From Actinomycetes bacterium (GTDB taxonomy: Bacteria; Actinomycetota; Acidimicrobiia; Spongiisociales; UBA5794): a stretch of DNA of 10,318 nt. A program made the translations under genes and the position numbers. The notes under the pieces were generated by a model. It was not told the DNA's origin and searched no databases. It was given only the letters and a program-made list of their open reading frames with translations. Shown piece after piece: positions 1 through 7,546 of this stretch. Numbering within the stretch: position 1 is the stretch's first letter; each line of letters begins with the position of its first letter. The stretch spans positions 1-10,318 of the forward strand of contig JAMBLL010000353.1 of NCBI GenBank assembly GCA_023336765.1, written 5' to 3'.

Positions 1-18
1 CATCGCCGTATCAGTCAT
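1..18 (-). CDS. ftsW: Probable start of ftsW, cut by the window edge
   Basis: Only six codons are visible (M T D T A M), so the identity rests on gene order: in actinobacterial dcw clusters murD is normally followed by ftsW, the septal SEDS glycosyltransferase that works with FtsI. The ATG at 16-18 is the first start after the second copy of the duplicated murD end. It overlaps the stop of the preceding mini-ORF (15-17) as ATGA and has GGAGG ten bases upstream (29-33). A second in-frame ATG lies at 1-3. No protein-level evidence for FtsW is possible here; murG is the main alternative. Confidence 0.45.
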
Positions 19-92
19 GCCGTCCCCGCCTCCAACCGCCGTACGAGTGAGGCGAAGGCGTCTCTCTTGTGTCTCATCGCCGTGTCAGTCAT
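15..92 (-). other. 25-codon open frame created by the duplication
   Basis: This small frame starts at the ATG (90-92) that overlaps the murD stop as ATGA, with GGAGG at 103-107. It begins M T D T A M like the probable ftsW start, then continues into a second copy of the MurD C-terminus (DAFASLVRRLEAGTA) and stops at 15-17, where the next ATG overlaps as ATGA. Because the repeat period is 74 bp (two more than a multiple of three), the start frame of the downstream gene passes into the murD frame. It is probably a by-product of the duplication rather than a functional gene, but it has start and coupling signals and may be translated. Confidence 0.3.
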
Positions 93-1378
93 GCCGTCCC
101 CGCCTCCAACCGCCGTACGAGTGAGGCGAAGGCGTCGCCTCTGTGCGCATAGGATGTGAACTCATCGAAACTCGCACACCCGGGTGCGAGTAATACCGTA
201 TCGCCTCTGGTCGCGATCCCCGTGGCAATCGCGACGGCATCTGCCAGCGTCTTGGCCACGATCACCTCATGCGATGCCGCCGAAGCGATCTGGGGTCCCG
301 CTTCACCGAAAGCGATCAGGGTGTGAACCGAGGGGAGATCGGTCAGAATCGACAGGTCGAGATCCTTGTTCTGGCCACCAGCGAGGAGGATCACATCGGT
401 GAACGCCCCGGCTGCGGCAACGGTTGCATGCGGATTGGTTGCTTTCGAATCATCAACGAATGTGACACCGTCGACGACCGCGATCATCTGTCTGCGGTGA
501 GCACCCTGGGTGAACGACTCGAGTACGCTCGCCACCCCTGACGGGGTTGCACCAAGCACAAGGGCGACCGTTGCGGCGGCGACGAGGTCGAATCGGAAAC
601 TCGGGTCCGTGGTGTTCGTGGCGTACCTGTGACCGTCAATGACGATGTCGCCACGCTCGACACCGTTTCCGCCATCTGGGAGGGACGTGCCAGAACACGG
701 CACAAGCAGGCAAGGAGCGCTCGTCACAACCTCGACGACGACCGGGTCGTCAACGTTGTAAGCAAGCACAGCATCTTCGTCCATGCCGGCGAATATGGCT
801 GCCTTCGCCGCAACGTACGCTTCAACGGATCCATGCCAATCGAGGTGGTCCTGGGCAATGTTGAGGAGCGCCGCGGCCTTCGGTTTGAACGCTCCCATGA
901 AGAGCAGCTGATACGAGGACAGCTCGAGGACAGCAACATCAGCATCGTCATCTCGCAACCCTGAGACCGGTGTGCCGATGTTCCCAGCCGCAATGGCACG
1001 GACCCCGGAAGCTGAGAGCATTTCGGTTGCGACCTCCGTGACCGTGGTCTTTCCGTTGGTGCCTGTCACCGCGGCGTAGTCGATAGTGAGGTGCTCGAGA
1101 CCGAAGCCGGCCTCCGTTACCACGTCGATACCTTCGTCGATCGCATCGGACAGTGGAGGCCGGATAGCGGAGAACCATGGGCTGGTCACCACCCGATCCA
1201 CACCTGAGAGGTAACCCAACGACCACGGGGGTTCCACAACAGTCACTGTGCCCGAACCTGCCGGTGGCTCGATCGTCGCCTCCTGGTCGAACAGGACAAG
1301 ATCGTGGCCTTCAGACACAACGGTGTTGGCCACATCGCCCAATCCACGAAGACTTGCTCCTAGAAGAAGGTACTTCAC
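89..1378 (-). CDS. murD: UDP-N-acetylmuramoylalanine--D-glutamate ligase
   Basis: MurD is the cytoplasmic ATP-dependent ligase that adds D-glutamate to UDP-MurNAc-L-Ala. The 429-residue product is near the usual 430-460. Visible Mur-ligase motifs are the P-loop GTNGKTT (106-112), ELSSYQL (152-158), NIAQDHLDWHGS (173-184), the lysine expected to be carbamylated in AAKAAIF (K192), the C-terminal DDSKATNPHAT (309-319) and the CASFDEFTSYAHRGDAF block (401-417). The start is taken as GTG at 1376-1378, which overlaps the mraY stop as GTGA and has AGGG about eight bases upstream. An open frame runs up to 1486, but its extra 36 residues are antisense-like sequence over mraY. The N-terminal nucleotide-binding domain is divergent: GASLRG replaces the usual GxGxSG and TEAGFGLE stands where GEIEL or GDIEL is expected. 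The 3' end is duplicated at 1-62. Confidence 0.95.
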   Translation of the reverse strand: MKYLLLGASLRGLGDVANTVVSEGHDLVLFDQEATIEPPAGSGTVTVVEPPWSLGYLSGVDRVVTSPWFSAIRPPLSDAIDEGIDVVTEAGFGLEHLTIDYAAVTGTNGKTTVTEVATEMLSASGVRAIAAGNIGTPVSGLRDDDADVAVLELSSYQLLFMGAFKPKAAALLNIAQDHLDWHGSVEAYVAAKAAIFAGMDEDAVLAYNVDDPVVVEVVTSAPCLLVPCSGTSLPDGGNGVERGDIVIDGHRYATNTTDPSFRFDLVAAATVALVLGATPSGVASVLESFTQGAHRRQMIAVVDGVTFVDDSKATNPHATVAAAGAFTDVILLAGGQNKDLDLSILTDLPSVHTLIAFGEAGPQIASAASHEVIVAKTLADAVAIATGIATRGDTVLLAPGCASFDEFTSYAHRGDAFASLVRRLEAGTA

Positions 1379-2427
1379 GGCAACGTCCCTGCCGATACCC
1401 AGTCGGCGTAGAACAGGCCGACACCGATTGCGACCATCATTCCCGAGATGATCCAGAACCGCACGATGACCGTTGTCTCTGGCCATCCCTTCATCTCGAA
1501 GTGGTGGTGGATCGGTGCCATACGAAAGATGCGCTTCCCGAATACGCGGAACGAGAACACCTGCAAGATGACGGACACGGTCTCCATCACGTAGAGGCCG
1601 CCAAGGATGATGAGCAGCAGTTCAGTGTTGGTGAGGATCGCAAGTGCGGCCATGGCTCCACCGATGGCCTGGGATCCCACATCCCCCATGATGATCTTTG
1701 CGGGGGCGGCGTTCCACCACAGAAATGCCAGAACTGCTCCAACTGCGGCAGCAGCGAACACGGAAAGGTCGAGTGCACCGTCGACCTGGTAGAACAACGG
1801 ATTCCTCGACTGCCAGAAACCGATGAGCACGAACGCTCCATATACAAGCGCAGAGGAACCTGCGACGAGGCCATCGAGGCCGTCCGTGAGGTTCACGCCG
1901 TTTGCGGTTGCGGTCAACATGAACAGCACAAGAAGGAAGAACAGAACCGGACCAAGGTCGATGCCAAGTGGCCTGACGAAGGACAGCTCGTGGCTCACGC
2001 CAGCGCGCGAGGCGCCCCATGCGAACACGAGTGCCACCAGAAGCTGACCGGAGAACTTCCATCGCTTCGATAGGCCCTCATTTCGTTTGCGGGCGTACTT
2101 GACGAAATCGTCTGCGAAGCCGATCAAGCCCATTCCGACAAGGGCGAACACCGCGAGCAGCGCCTTGTCATCGATCTCCTGGACCGAGAACGCGAACCCA
2201 TCGCCGAACGTGAAGAACTTGAAGTGCGAGATCACGTATCCAAGGACGATTCCGATGATGATCACAACGCCACCCATTGTGGGGACGCCCTGCTTGTGCA
2301 TGTGCCCTTCGACCTCGGCCTGGATGAACTGGCCGATGTTGTGCTTACGGAGTTGTCTGATAGCCACAGGAGTAGCGAAGATCACGAGGATGAAGGCAAG
2401 AGCAGATGAGAGCAGTAACGAGATCAT
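1375..2427 (-). CDS. mraY: Phospho-MurNAc-pentapeptide-transferase (lipid I synthase)
   Basis: MraY is the integral membrane enzyme that transfers phospho-MurNAc-pentapeptide from UDP to undecaprenyl phosphate, making lipid I. The 350-residue product has about ten hydrophobic segments and family motifs in order: an early HKQGVPTMGG loop (44-53), FADDFVKYARKRNEGL (104-119) with the paired aspartates, NLTDGLDGL (179-187), MGDVGSQAIGG (247-257) and the cytoplasmic RMAPIHHHFEMKGWPE block (302-317). The glutamine in MGDVGSQ replaces the usual leucine. The ATG at 2425-2427 overlaps the murF stop as ATGA and has GAGGA nine bases upstream. The stop overlaps the murD GTG. This tight packing supports co-translation with both neighbours. 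Confidence 0.97.
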   Translation of the reverse strand: MISLLLSSALAFILVIFATPVAIRQLRKHNIGQFIQAEVEGHMHKQGVPTMGGVVIIIGIVLGYVISHFKFFTFGDGFAFSVQEIDDKALLAVFALVGMGLIGFADDFVKYARKRNEGLSKRWKFSGQLLVALVFAWGASRAGVSHELSFVRPLGIDLGPVLFFLLVLFMLTATANGVNLTDGLDGLVAGSSALVYGAFVLIGFWQSRNPLFYQVDGALDLSVFAAAAVGAVLAFLWWNAAPAKIIMGDVGSQAIGGAMAALAILTNTELLLIILGGLYVMETVSVILQVFSFRVFGKRIFRMAPIHHHFEMKGWPETTVIVRFWIISGMMVAIGVGLFYADWVSAGTLP

Positions 2428-3767
2428 CGTTTGGCGTCCTCGATCAGCTCTCCAGCCAGGCGTTCAAGCCCAGCGCTACGAGATGCTTTGATCAACACTG
2501 TGTCTCCGGGTCGCAGAATCGCCGTGAGCGTATCGTGCGCCCCACCGATATCTGTGGCATGAACGACGATGTCACCACCACCGATGCCGTACCCATGATC
2601 GGGTCCGACCACAATGAGCGTGCCGAACCCGAGTTGTCGTGCCAGCTCCCCCATCCGTGTGTGCTCACGTTGGCACACGGGTCCGAGTTCGGCCATCGGT
2701 CCGAGCACCGCAATGGACCGCCCTGGCATTGTTGCAACCGTTTCAAGCGCCGACGCCACCGACTGAGGGTTCGCGTTGTAGGCATCGTTCACGACAGTGA
2801 AACTCCCCTGATGTACGTCCATGCGCCAGTCAGACCCGCTTGCGCTCTGCATTCGTTCAACGAACGGCGCAACGTCGAGTCCGAGGGCGATCGCAGCACC
2901 GATCGCAGCCGCTGCATTGAAGGCGTGGTGGATGCCTGCCATCGCGAGCATGCCCTCATGAGCCTGGCCGAGCGCACGTATTCGGTACGTCGACGATCCG
3001 TTGGCTGTGGTGCCGTGGGCCTCAACAACGATGTCGGCAGGGCGTGGGCCGAATGTGATCCTCCTTGCGGGGTTCGGTCGGTGCAAACGAGGCTCGTCCG
3101 AAGGCACCACCGCGGTTCCGTTTCCATCAAGTGCCTCGATGAGTTCGTATTTCGCGTCTGCTAGGCCATCCTCTGAACCGAACGTCTCGAGGTGCACAAC
3201 ACCCAGATTCGTCACAATCGCAACATCGGGCCGAACCACGCGAGCAAGCCAGGTGATGTGCCCCGCTCCCCGAGAACCGACCTCAACGATCAAAGCGGTT
3301 GCGTCATCGGGTGTTGCGAGAACCGTCAGCGGTACCCCGACCTCGTTGTTGAACGACCGTGGTGACGCCCAGGAGCCGTCGATTCCTGCAGAGAGGAGGT
3401 CCTTCGTCGACGTCTTCCCTGTGGATCCGGTGATCGCGATGACAGGGATCGTGAGCTCGTCTCTGCGCATGACTCCGAGTTCTCTGAGTGCTTCGAGGGT
3501 CTCGTCAACCTCGATTCGCGTTTCGATGTCCTGGCATCTCCCACGTTCGACGACAACCGCGACCGCGCCGCCCGCATACGCATCAGCGGCAAAGTCGTGA
3601 CCGTCGAAGGCTTCGCCCCTGATCGCAACGAAGAGAGAGTCTGTTGCAACATCACGGCTGTCGATACCCACTGACGCGATACACACCGAACCGTCGCCTA
3701 CGATCGTGCCCGATAACTTCAGGGCAACTTCGCCGAGCGTCCATGCCAGATCGAGAGCGTGGGTCAT
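2424..3767 (-). CDS. murF: UDP-MurNAc-tripeptide--D-alanyl-D-alanine ligase
   Basis: MurF is the ATP-dependent cytoplasmic ligase that adds the D-Ala-D-Ala dipeptide to give UDP-MurNAc-pentapeptide. The 447-residue product has the expected length. Motifs: an N-terminal substrate-binding domain with GIDSRDVATDSLFVAIRG (34-51), P-loop ITGSTGKTST (112-121), FNNEVGVPLT (139-148), EVGSRGAGHI (162-171), VTNLGVVHLETFGS (185-198), K206 in AKYELIEAL as the candidate carbamylated lysine, NDAYNANPQS (327-336) and VLGPMAELG (354-362). The ATG at 3765-3767 overlaps the murE stop as ATGA. The frame stays open upstream to 3953, but those 62 arginine-rich residues lie antiphase within murE and look non-native. 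The Shine-Dalgarno match is weak, so translation probably depends on coupling to murE. Confidence 0.96.
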   Translation of the reverse strand: MTHALDLAWTLGEVALKLSGTIVGDGSVCIASVGIDSRDVATDSLFVAIRGEAFDGHDFAADAYAGGAVAVVVERGRCQDIETRIEVDETLEALRELGVMRRDELTIPVIAITGSTGKTSTKDLLSAGIDGSWASPRSFNNEVGVPLTVLATPDDATALIVEVGSRGAGHITWLARVVRPDVAIVTNLGVVHLETFGSEDGLADAKYELIEALDGNGTAVVPSDEPRLHRPNPARRITFGPRPADIVVEAHGTTANGSSTYRIRALGQAHEGMLAMAGIHHAFNAAAAIGAAIALGLDVAPFVERMQSASGSDWRMDVHQGSFTVVNDAYNANPQSVASALETVATMPGRSIAVLGPMAELGPVCQREHTRMGELARQLGFGTLIVVGPDHGYGIGGGDIVVHATDIGGAHDTLTAILRPGDTVLIKASRSAGLERLAGELIEDAKR

Positions 3768-5245
3768 GGGCGGGGCACCAATCCACGTTCGGAGAGCGCC
3801 GATACGGCCTCGGACCGGTCGTCGAACGGGGTGATCGTTCCGTTGGCCTCGATGCCCTTCTCGTGTCCTTTTCCGAGGATGAGAACAATATCTCCAGCCT
3901 CGGCTTCGCCTATGGCGGACCTGATCGCGTCTGCACGGTCGAGTACGACCCATGACCGGGATCCCGGTACCGCGTCAGCGCCCCGGCGTACTTCAGCAGC
4001 GATCTGTGCGGGATCTTCACTTCGGGGGTTGTCAGATGTGATCACCGTCAGATCGGCGAACCGCACTGCAGCGGCACCCATCAGCGACCGTTTGTCCCTG
4101 TCGCGGTCGCCCGCAGCACCGATCACCGCTATCACTCTGCCGTTCGCTGCGACCTTGGCGGCCTGGAGCACCTCAGAGATCGCATCAGGCGTGTGTGCAT
4201 AGTCCACTACAACGGTGAACTCCCCCGTGTGCTCGACGAGTTCCATCCTCCCATGGATCGTGGAAACCGTTGCAAGGCCAGCAATGATGCTCTCATCGGG
4301 GATGCCCTCGGCGATGGCGATCGCACCCGCGACCGCAGCGTTCGATACGTTGAACGATCCGATCAATGGGATCTCGACATCGAGATCTCCCGCACTGTGG
4401 GTGAGAGAAAAGACAGTGCCCCGAGGTGTCGACACAATGCCATGCACGCGCACGTCCGCATCCGGGGAACCACCGACGCTCAGCACGGGGATCGTGACAC
4501 TCGAAGCGAGTCTGACGCCGGCGGTGTCATCGATGTTGATCACGGCCTGACGGACTCTCTCTGGTTCGAACAGCGACGCCTTCGCCGCGTAGTAGGACTC
4601 CATGTCACCGTGGAAATCGAGGTGATCCTGGGACAGATTGGTGAACGCCGCAATGGAGAACATGATCGCATCTGCACGATGGAGATCCATTGCGTGGGAG
4701 GACACTTCCATGGCCACAGCATCGACCCCCGCATCTCGCATCGACCCGAGGAGTGCCTGGAGGTCGGTGGCCTCGGGAGTTGTTCGGTCGAGCGGTACCG
4801 GGTTTCCGTCGATCCGGGCGCCAAGCGTCCCGATGAGACCCGGCTTCCATCCGTTGGCCCGCCAGATCGATTCGCACAGGTGCGCAACAGTGGTCTTGCC
4901 GTTCGTCCCTGTGATCCCAACGATCGAGAGGGATACGTCTGGCTCGCGGAATACGGCGCGGGCGGCCCACGGCATGGCGCTGCGGGTATCAGGAACCACG
5001 ATCTGGGCGATATCGACATCAACAGGACGGTCAACGAGCAGTGCCGACGCCCCCAATGCGATCGCTTTGTCGATGAAGTCGTGCCCATCACTCGCCATCC
5101 CGGTGATCGCGATGAAGAGCGATCCGGTGGTGACATTGCGCGAATCATGGGTGACCGACCTGATGACGGTCTCGGGGTGCGACACGGACACGACTCCATC
5201 GAGCGACGCTGCCACTCCGGCCACGGTGATCGGTGCATCACCCAT
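3764..5245 (-). CDS. murE: UDP-MurNAc-dipeptide--meso-diaminopimelate ligase
   Basis: MurE adds the third stem-peptide residue to UDP-MurNAc-L-Ala-D-Glu in the cytoplasm. The 493-residue product carries THDSRNVTTGSLFIAITG (32-49), P-loop GTNGKTT (113-119), TTPEATDLQ (155-163), EVSSHAMDLHR (180-190), NLSQDHLDFHG (203-213), the lysine expected to be carbamylated (K222), DYAHTPDAI (348-356), GAAGDRDRDKR (376-386), DNPRSEDP (405-412) and GHEKG (460-464). DNPR is the known signature of meso-DAP-specific MurE, so a DAP-type peptidoglycan is predicted. The ATG at 5243-5245 is chosen because it follows the ftsI stop by one base and begins right before the family's N-terminal domain. A TTG at 5270-5272 would add nine residues and overlap ftsI. 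No strong Shine-Dalgarno precedes the ATG, which suggests re-initiation after ftsI. Confidence 0.96.
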   Translation of the reverse strand: MGDAPITVAGVAASLDGVVSVSHPETVIRSVTHDSRNVTTGSLFIAITGMASDGHDFIDKAIALGASALLVDRPVDVDIAQIVVPDTRSAMPWAARAVFREPDVSLSIVGITGTNGKTTVAHLCESIWRANGWKPGLIGTLGARIDGNPVPLDRTTPEATDLQALLGSMRDAGVDAVAMEVSSHAMDLHRADAIMFSIAAFTNLSQDHLDFHGDMESYYAAKASLFEPERVRQAVINIDDTAGVRLASSVTIPVLSVGGSPDADVRVHGIVSTPRGTVFSLTHSAGDLDVEIPLIGSFNVSNAAVAGAIAIAEGIPDESIIAGLATVSTIHGRMELVEHTGEFTVVVDYAHTPDAISEVLQAAKVAANGRVIAVIGAAGDRDRDKRSLMGAAAVRFADLTVITSDNPRSEDPAQIAAEVRRGADAVPGSRSWVVLDRADAIRSAIGEAEAGDIVLILGKGHEKGIEANGTITPFDDRSEAVSALSERGLVPRP

Positions 5246-5246
5246 G

Positions 5247-7031
5247 TCAGTTCCGATCTGGGGGCACGCCAAGCTGATGGAGCGCAGCTTCCGCTACTTC
5301 CCTGAACACCGGAGCGGCTGATGCTCCACCGAGATTCAATTCAACACCGTCAGATCCGAGTCCCGATGGGGAATCCATCACGATCGCAACGACAACCTTC
5401 GGGTCATCGAGCGGCGCCATTCCAATGAACGAAGCGTTGGTTGCCTCGACATACTGGCCTAGCTCAGTGTCGAACTTGTTGGTTGTTCCTGTCTTGCCTC
5501 CGGCGGTATAGGCATCCATATAGGCACGCCTACCCGTACCGTTGTCCTCCACGACTCGGCCGAGCATCCACCGCATCGTCTGGGCTGTTTCGGGTGATAG
5601 GACAGTGCGTGTGCGGGGCCTGGTCACAATCGGTGCCCCTGTTGGCGGACGGATCTCCTTGACCAGGAACGGCTCCGTCCATACTCCATCATTCGCTATT
5701 GTCGAGTAGACCGCGGCCATCTGGATCGCGGTCGTTCCGATCGCATAACCGATGGCAAGGGAAGAGCCTGTCGTGTTGTTCCACTGCGACGTCGGCACCA
5801 GTGGACCGTATCGCTCACCCTCAACATCGACAGCCGCTGTCATTCCCAGTCCGAACTCGGTCAGATACTGGTAGTGGAGTTCCCTTCCCAGGCGGCGTTC
5901 GATCTCGATCGTTCCGACGTTCGACGACTTCTTGACAACATCCTTGACCGGCATCCACGGTGGGTTGTAGCCGTGGTCCGTGTAGTCGAATTCGCCGATC
6001 GTGACGGTCCTTGGGGTGTCGATCGGTGTGTCCGGGGTCACAACACCCTCTTCGAGGGCCGCGGAGATCGTGACGGTCTTGAGTGTCGAGCCTGGCTCGA
6101 AGATGTCAGTGGCGGCTCGGTTGCGCATCGCCTCGGCGTCATAGCTCGATCGGTCGTTGAGGTCGACGGCTGGCCAGTTCGCCATTGCGAGTATCTCGCC
6201 TGTTTCGGGGTTCATAACAACCACAGACCCTCCAATTGCGTTCGTCCGTTCCACCGCCCCAGCCAGAGCCTGTTCTGCTGCGTACTGGATCTCGCGATCG
6301 ATCGTCGTGACGATGTCCGATCCGGGTATTGCCGGGTCAACCAGAGTCTCTCCCTGAGGGATGACCCTCCCGTACGGATCACGCTCAACGATCAGACGAC
6401 CCGGATCACCATCAAGTTCCGAATCGAAGGTCTTCTCCAGACCCTCGATGCCGGCACCGTCATCGTACCTGGTGAGTCCGATCACCTGTGCAGCCACGGA
6501 ACCCGCCGGGTAGATTCGCAGTGGGACGGCGCGGTAGAACACACCGGTGAGGTCTGCCTCATCCACAACACCCACGATGATCGCTTTCTCGTCGTTCCTG
6601 ATGCGCACGGCGATCTCTTCGTACCTGCTACCGGTCGACTGTGCCTCAATGAGTTCGTCGGTGAGGGTGCTCACGTTTCTGCCGCTGAACTGAGCAAGCA
6701 CGGAGGCAGCATCAGTTGGGTCATCAAGCAGCTGCGGATCCACCACAACGTTCCACCCATCGACGGTCAAAGCGAACTCGACACCATCGCGATCGTAAAT
6801 CGTCCCCCTGGGAGCGGGAATGGCGGCTTCACGGATCCGCTGGTCGAAACCGCGCGTCGCGAGTTCGACGGCCTGGGCACCCTGGAGGTCGAAGAGTCGG
6901 AATCCCATGCCTGCCCAAGCAACGACGAACGCAAGCCCGACGATGAAAAGCCGGCCATCGCCGCGCTTCCAGATCCGCCGCTTCTCCCCGGAATGCTTCC
7001 GCTCACGGCGCCGGGAGCGAGAACCTTTCAT
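5247..7031 (-). CDS. ftsI: Septal class B penicillin-binding protein (FtsI/PBP3 family)
   Basis: This is the septal D,D-transpeptidase that cross-links new division peptidoglycan, anchored in the inner membrane with its catalytic domain outside. The 594-residue product has a basic N-terminus, one membrane segment (about 28-47), the PBP dimerisation-domain motif RGTIYDRDG (75-83) and the three transpeptidase motifs: STLK (315-318, catalytic serine 315), SSN (369-371) and KTGT (513-516). It ends without PASTA repeats. The ATG at 7029-7031 is preferred because GGGAG lies seven bases upstream. An in-frame ATG at 7080-7082 would add 17 residues, but its nearest ribosome-binding motif is 13 bases away and better placed for other starts. 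The stop precedes the murE ATG by one base. The ftsL-like gene upstream and the probable ftsW downstream fit the FtsL-FtsI-FtsW septal synthase module. Confidence 0.95.
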   Translation of the reverse strand: MKGSRSRRRERKHSGEKRRIWKRGDGRLFIVGLAFVVAWAGMGFRLFDLQGAQAVELATRGFDQRIREAAIPAPRGTIYDRDGVEFALTVDGWNVVVDPQLLDDPTDAASVLAQFSGRNVSTLTDELIEAQSTGSRYEEIAVRIRNDEKAIIVGVVDEADLTGVFYRAVPLRIYPAGSVAAQVIGLTRYDDGAGIEGLEKTFDSELDGDPGRLIVERDPYGRVIPQGETLVDPAIPGSDIVTTIDREIQYAAEQALAGAVERTNAIGGSVVVMNPETGEILAMANWPAVDLNDRSSYDAEAMRNRAATDIFEPGSTLKTVTISAALEEGVVTPDTPIDTPRTVTIGEFDYTDHGYNPPWMPVKDVVKKSSNVGTIEIERRLGRELHYQYLTEFGLGMTAAVDVEGERYGPLVPTSQWNNTTGSSLAIGYAIGTTAIQMAAVYSTIANDGVWTEPFLVKEIRPPTGAPIVTRPRTRTVLSPETAQTMRWMLGRVVEDNGTGRRAYMDAYTAGGKTGTTNKFDTELGQYVEATNASFIGMAPLDDPKVVVAIVMDSPSGLGSDGVELNLGGASAAPVFREVAEAALHQLGVPPDRN

Positions 7032-7090
7032 CGAGCAACTCCCGTGGTCCTGCTCGAGACCAAGCCGCCAGCGATCGGCCATCTCATCAT
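7028..7090 (-). other. Possible 20-codon leader ORF ahead of ftsI
   Basis: The ATG at 7088-7090 has GGAG (7096-7099) five bases upstream, and a second in-frame ATG follows at once. The frame encodes MMRWPIAGGLVSSRTTGVAR and its TGA overlaps the preferred ftsI ATG as ATGA, like the other coupled junctions in this operon. Start signal, length and overlap together suggest a translated leader coupled to ftsI. The peptide matches nothing I recognise and chance cannot be excluded. Confidence 0.3.
7039..7043 (-). promoter_or_regulatory. Ribosome-binding site fixing the ftsI start
   Basis: GGGAG on the minus strand sits seven bases before the ATG at 7029-7031. It favours that start over the in-frame ATG at 7080-7082, whose nearest purine-rich motif (GGAG at 7096-7099) is 13 bases away. 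Confidence 0.6.
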
Positions 7091-7144
7091 GATGTCTCCG
7101 TTCTCAGCAGATCTCGGTACGTCGGCACATAGTGCGTCGACAGG

Positions 7145-7546
7145 TCATGGAGCGGGCGAACCGAGGGCGTCGACAGCAGAGTCCTCATGGAGGACGTCTC
7201 CACTGCCTGGCGCACCGGTGACGATGAGGGTGATCTGCTCTTCGGGGTACACAAGTCCGATCTGGGCTGCCTGAGTCGCGATCCTTTGCGGATCCTGCAA
7301 CTGTGCAAGTTCGAGTCGAAGATCGAGTGTTCTCGAGCGCTCGAGCGTGATCTGGTCGTTGACCGAGTCGAGTTCGAACGCCGATCTGTCCATCGCGATA
7401 CGCAGGTAGATCATGGAAAAGAAGATCGCAATGACAAGTGCGGTGAAGAACAGGAGTGGGATGATGCGTGGACTGCCAGGGCGGCCAGTCGCTTCCGCCC
7501 GCTCTCTGGCCCTCCTCGCTGCATAAGGCGCGGCTTGAGACGTCAT
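7145..7546 (-). CDS. ftsL: FtsL-like septum formation protein
   Basis: The 133-residue product has the bitopic layout of FtsL/DivIC-type divisome proteins: a basic cytoplasmic N-terminus (about 1-28, rich in Arg and Ala), one membrane segment (about 29-48) and an extracytoplasmic stretch with heptad-like, coiled-coil-prone sequence (about 55-85). It then has the block LQDPQRIATQAAQIGLVYPEE (83-103), which resembles the P-x-R-I-x-x-x-A-x-x-x-G-L-x-x-P closing motif of the family. It would bridge FtsQ/FtsB and the FtsWI synthase. The start overlaps the rsmH stop as ATGA with AGGTGG four bases upstream. The position between rsmH and ftsI is the classic ftsL site. Primary sequence in this family is poorly conserved, so the call rests on topology, the C-terminal motif and context. 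Confidence 0.85.
   Translation of the reverse strand: MTSQAAPYAARRARERAEATGRPGSPRIIPLLFFTALVIAIFFSMIYLRIAMDRSAFELDSVNDQITLERSRTLDLRLELAQLQDPQRIATQAAQIGLVYPEEQITLIVTGAPGSGDVLHEDSAVDALGSPAP

Larger units (their letters stand above)
1..136. repeat. Tandem duplication of the murD/ftsW junction
   Basis: Positions 1-62 and 75-136 are the same 62-bp segment with a single mismatch (A at 10, G at 84), giving a 74-bp period. Each copy holds, on the minus strand, the last 17 or so codons of murD, a GGAGG ribosome-binding motif, the murD stop and the overlapping ATG of the next gene. The 12 bases between the copies (63-74) correspond only loosely to the murD sequence beside the right copy (137-149), so the older edge has diverged or been altered by an indel. 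Copy 1 touches the window edge, so a third copy or an assembly artefact cannot be excluded. Confidence 0.9.

Noticed and set aside
1379..1486. 36-codon N-terminal extension of murD into mraY
   Set aside because: It has no MurD-like sequence. The GTG at 1378 forms a GTGA overlap and matches the normal MurD length.
1177..2073. 298-codon plus-strand open frame opposite mraY and murD
   Set aside because: Antisense shadow. Both minus-strand genes are fully supported by motifs and the putative product is rich in His, Cys and Glu without domain structure.
3768..3953. 62-codon N-terminal extension of murF
   Set aside because: It lies inside murE in another frame and is an Arg-rich shadow. The ATG at 3767 forms the usual ATGA overlap with the murE stop.
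4193..5305. 370-codon plus-strand open frame opposite murE
   Set aside because: Antisense shadow of murE. The product is low-complexity, rich in Arg, Asp and Gly, with no family resemblance.
5874..7274. 466-codon open frame on the plus strand opposite ftsI and ftsL
   Set aside because: It is the antisense shadow of ftsI, whose STLK, SSN and KTGT motifs prove the coding strand. The predicted product has no recognisable domain, and such frames are common in high-GC genes.
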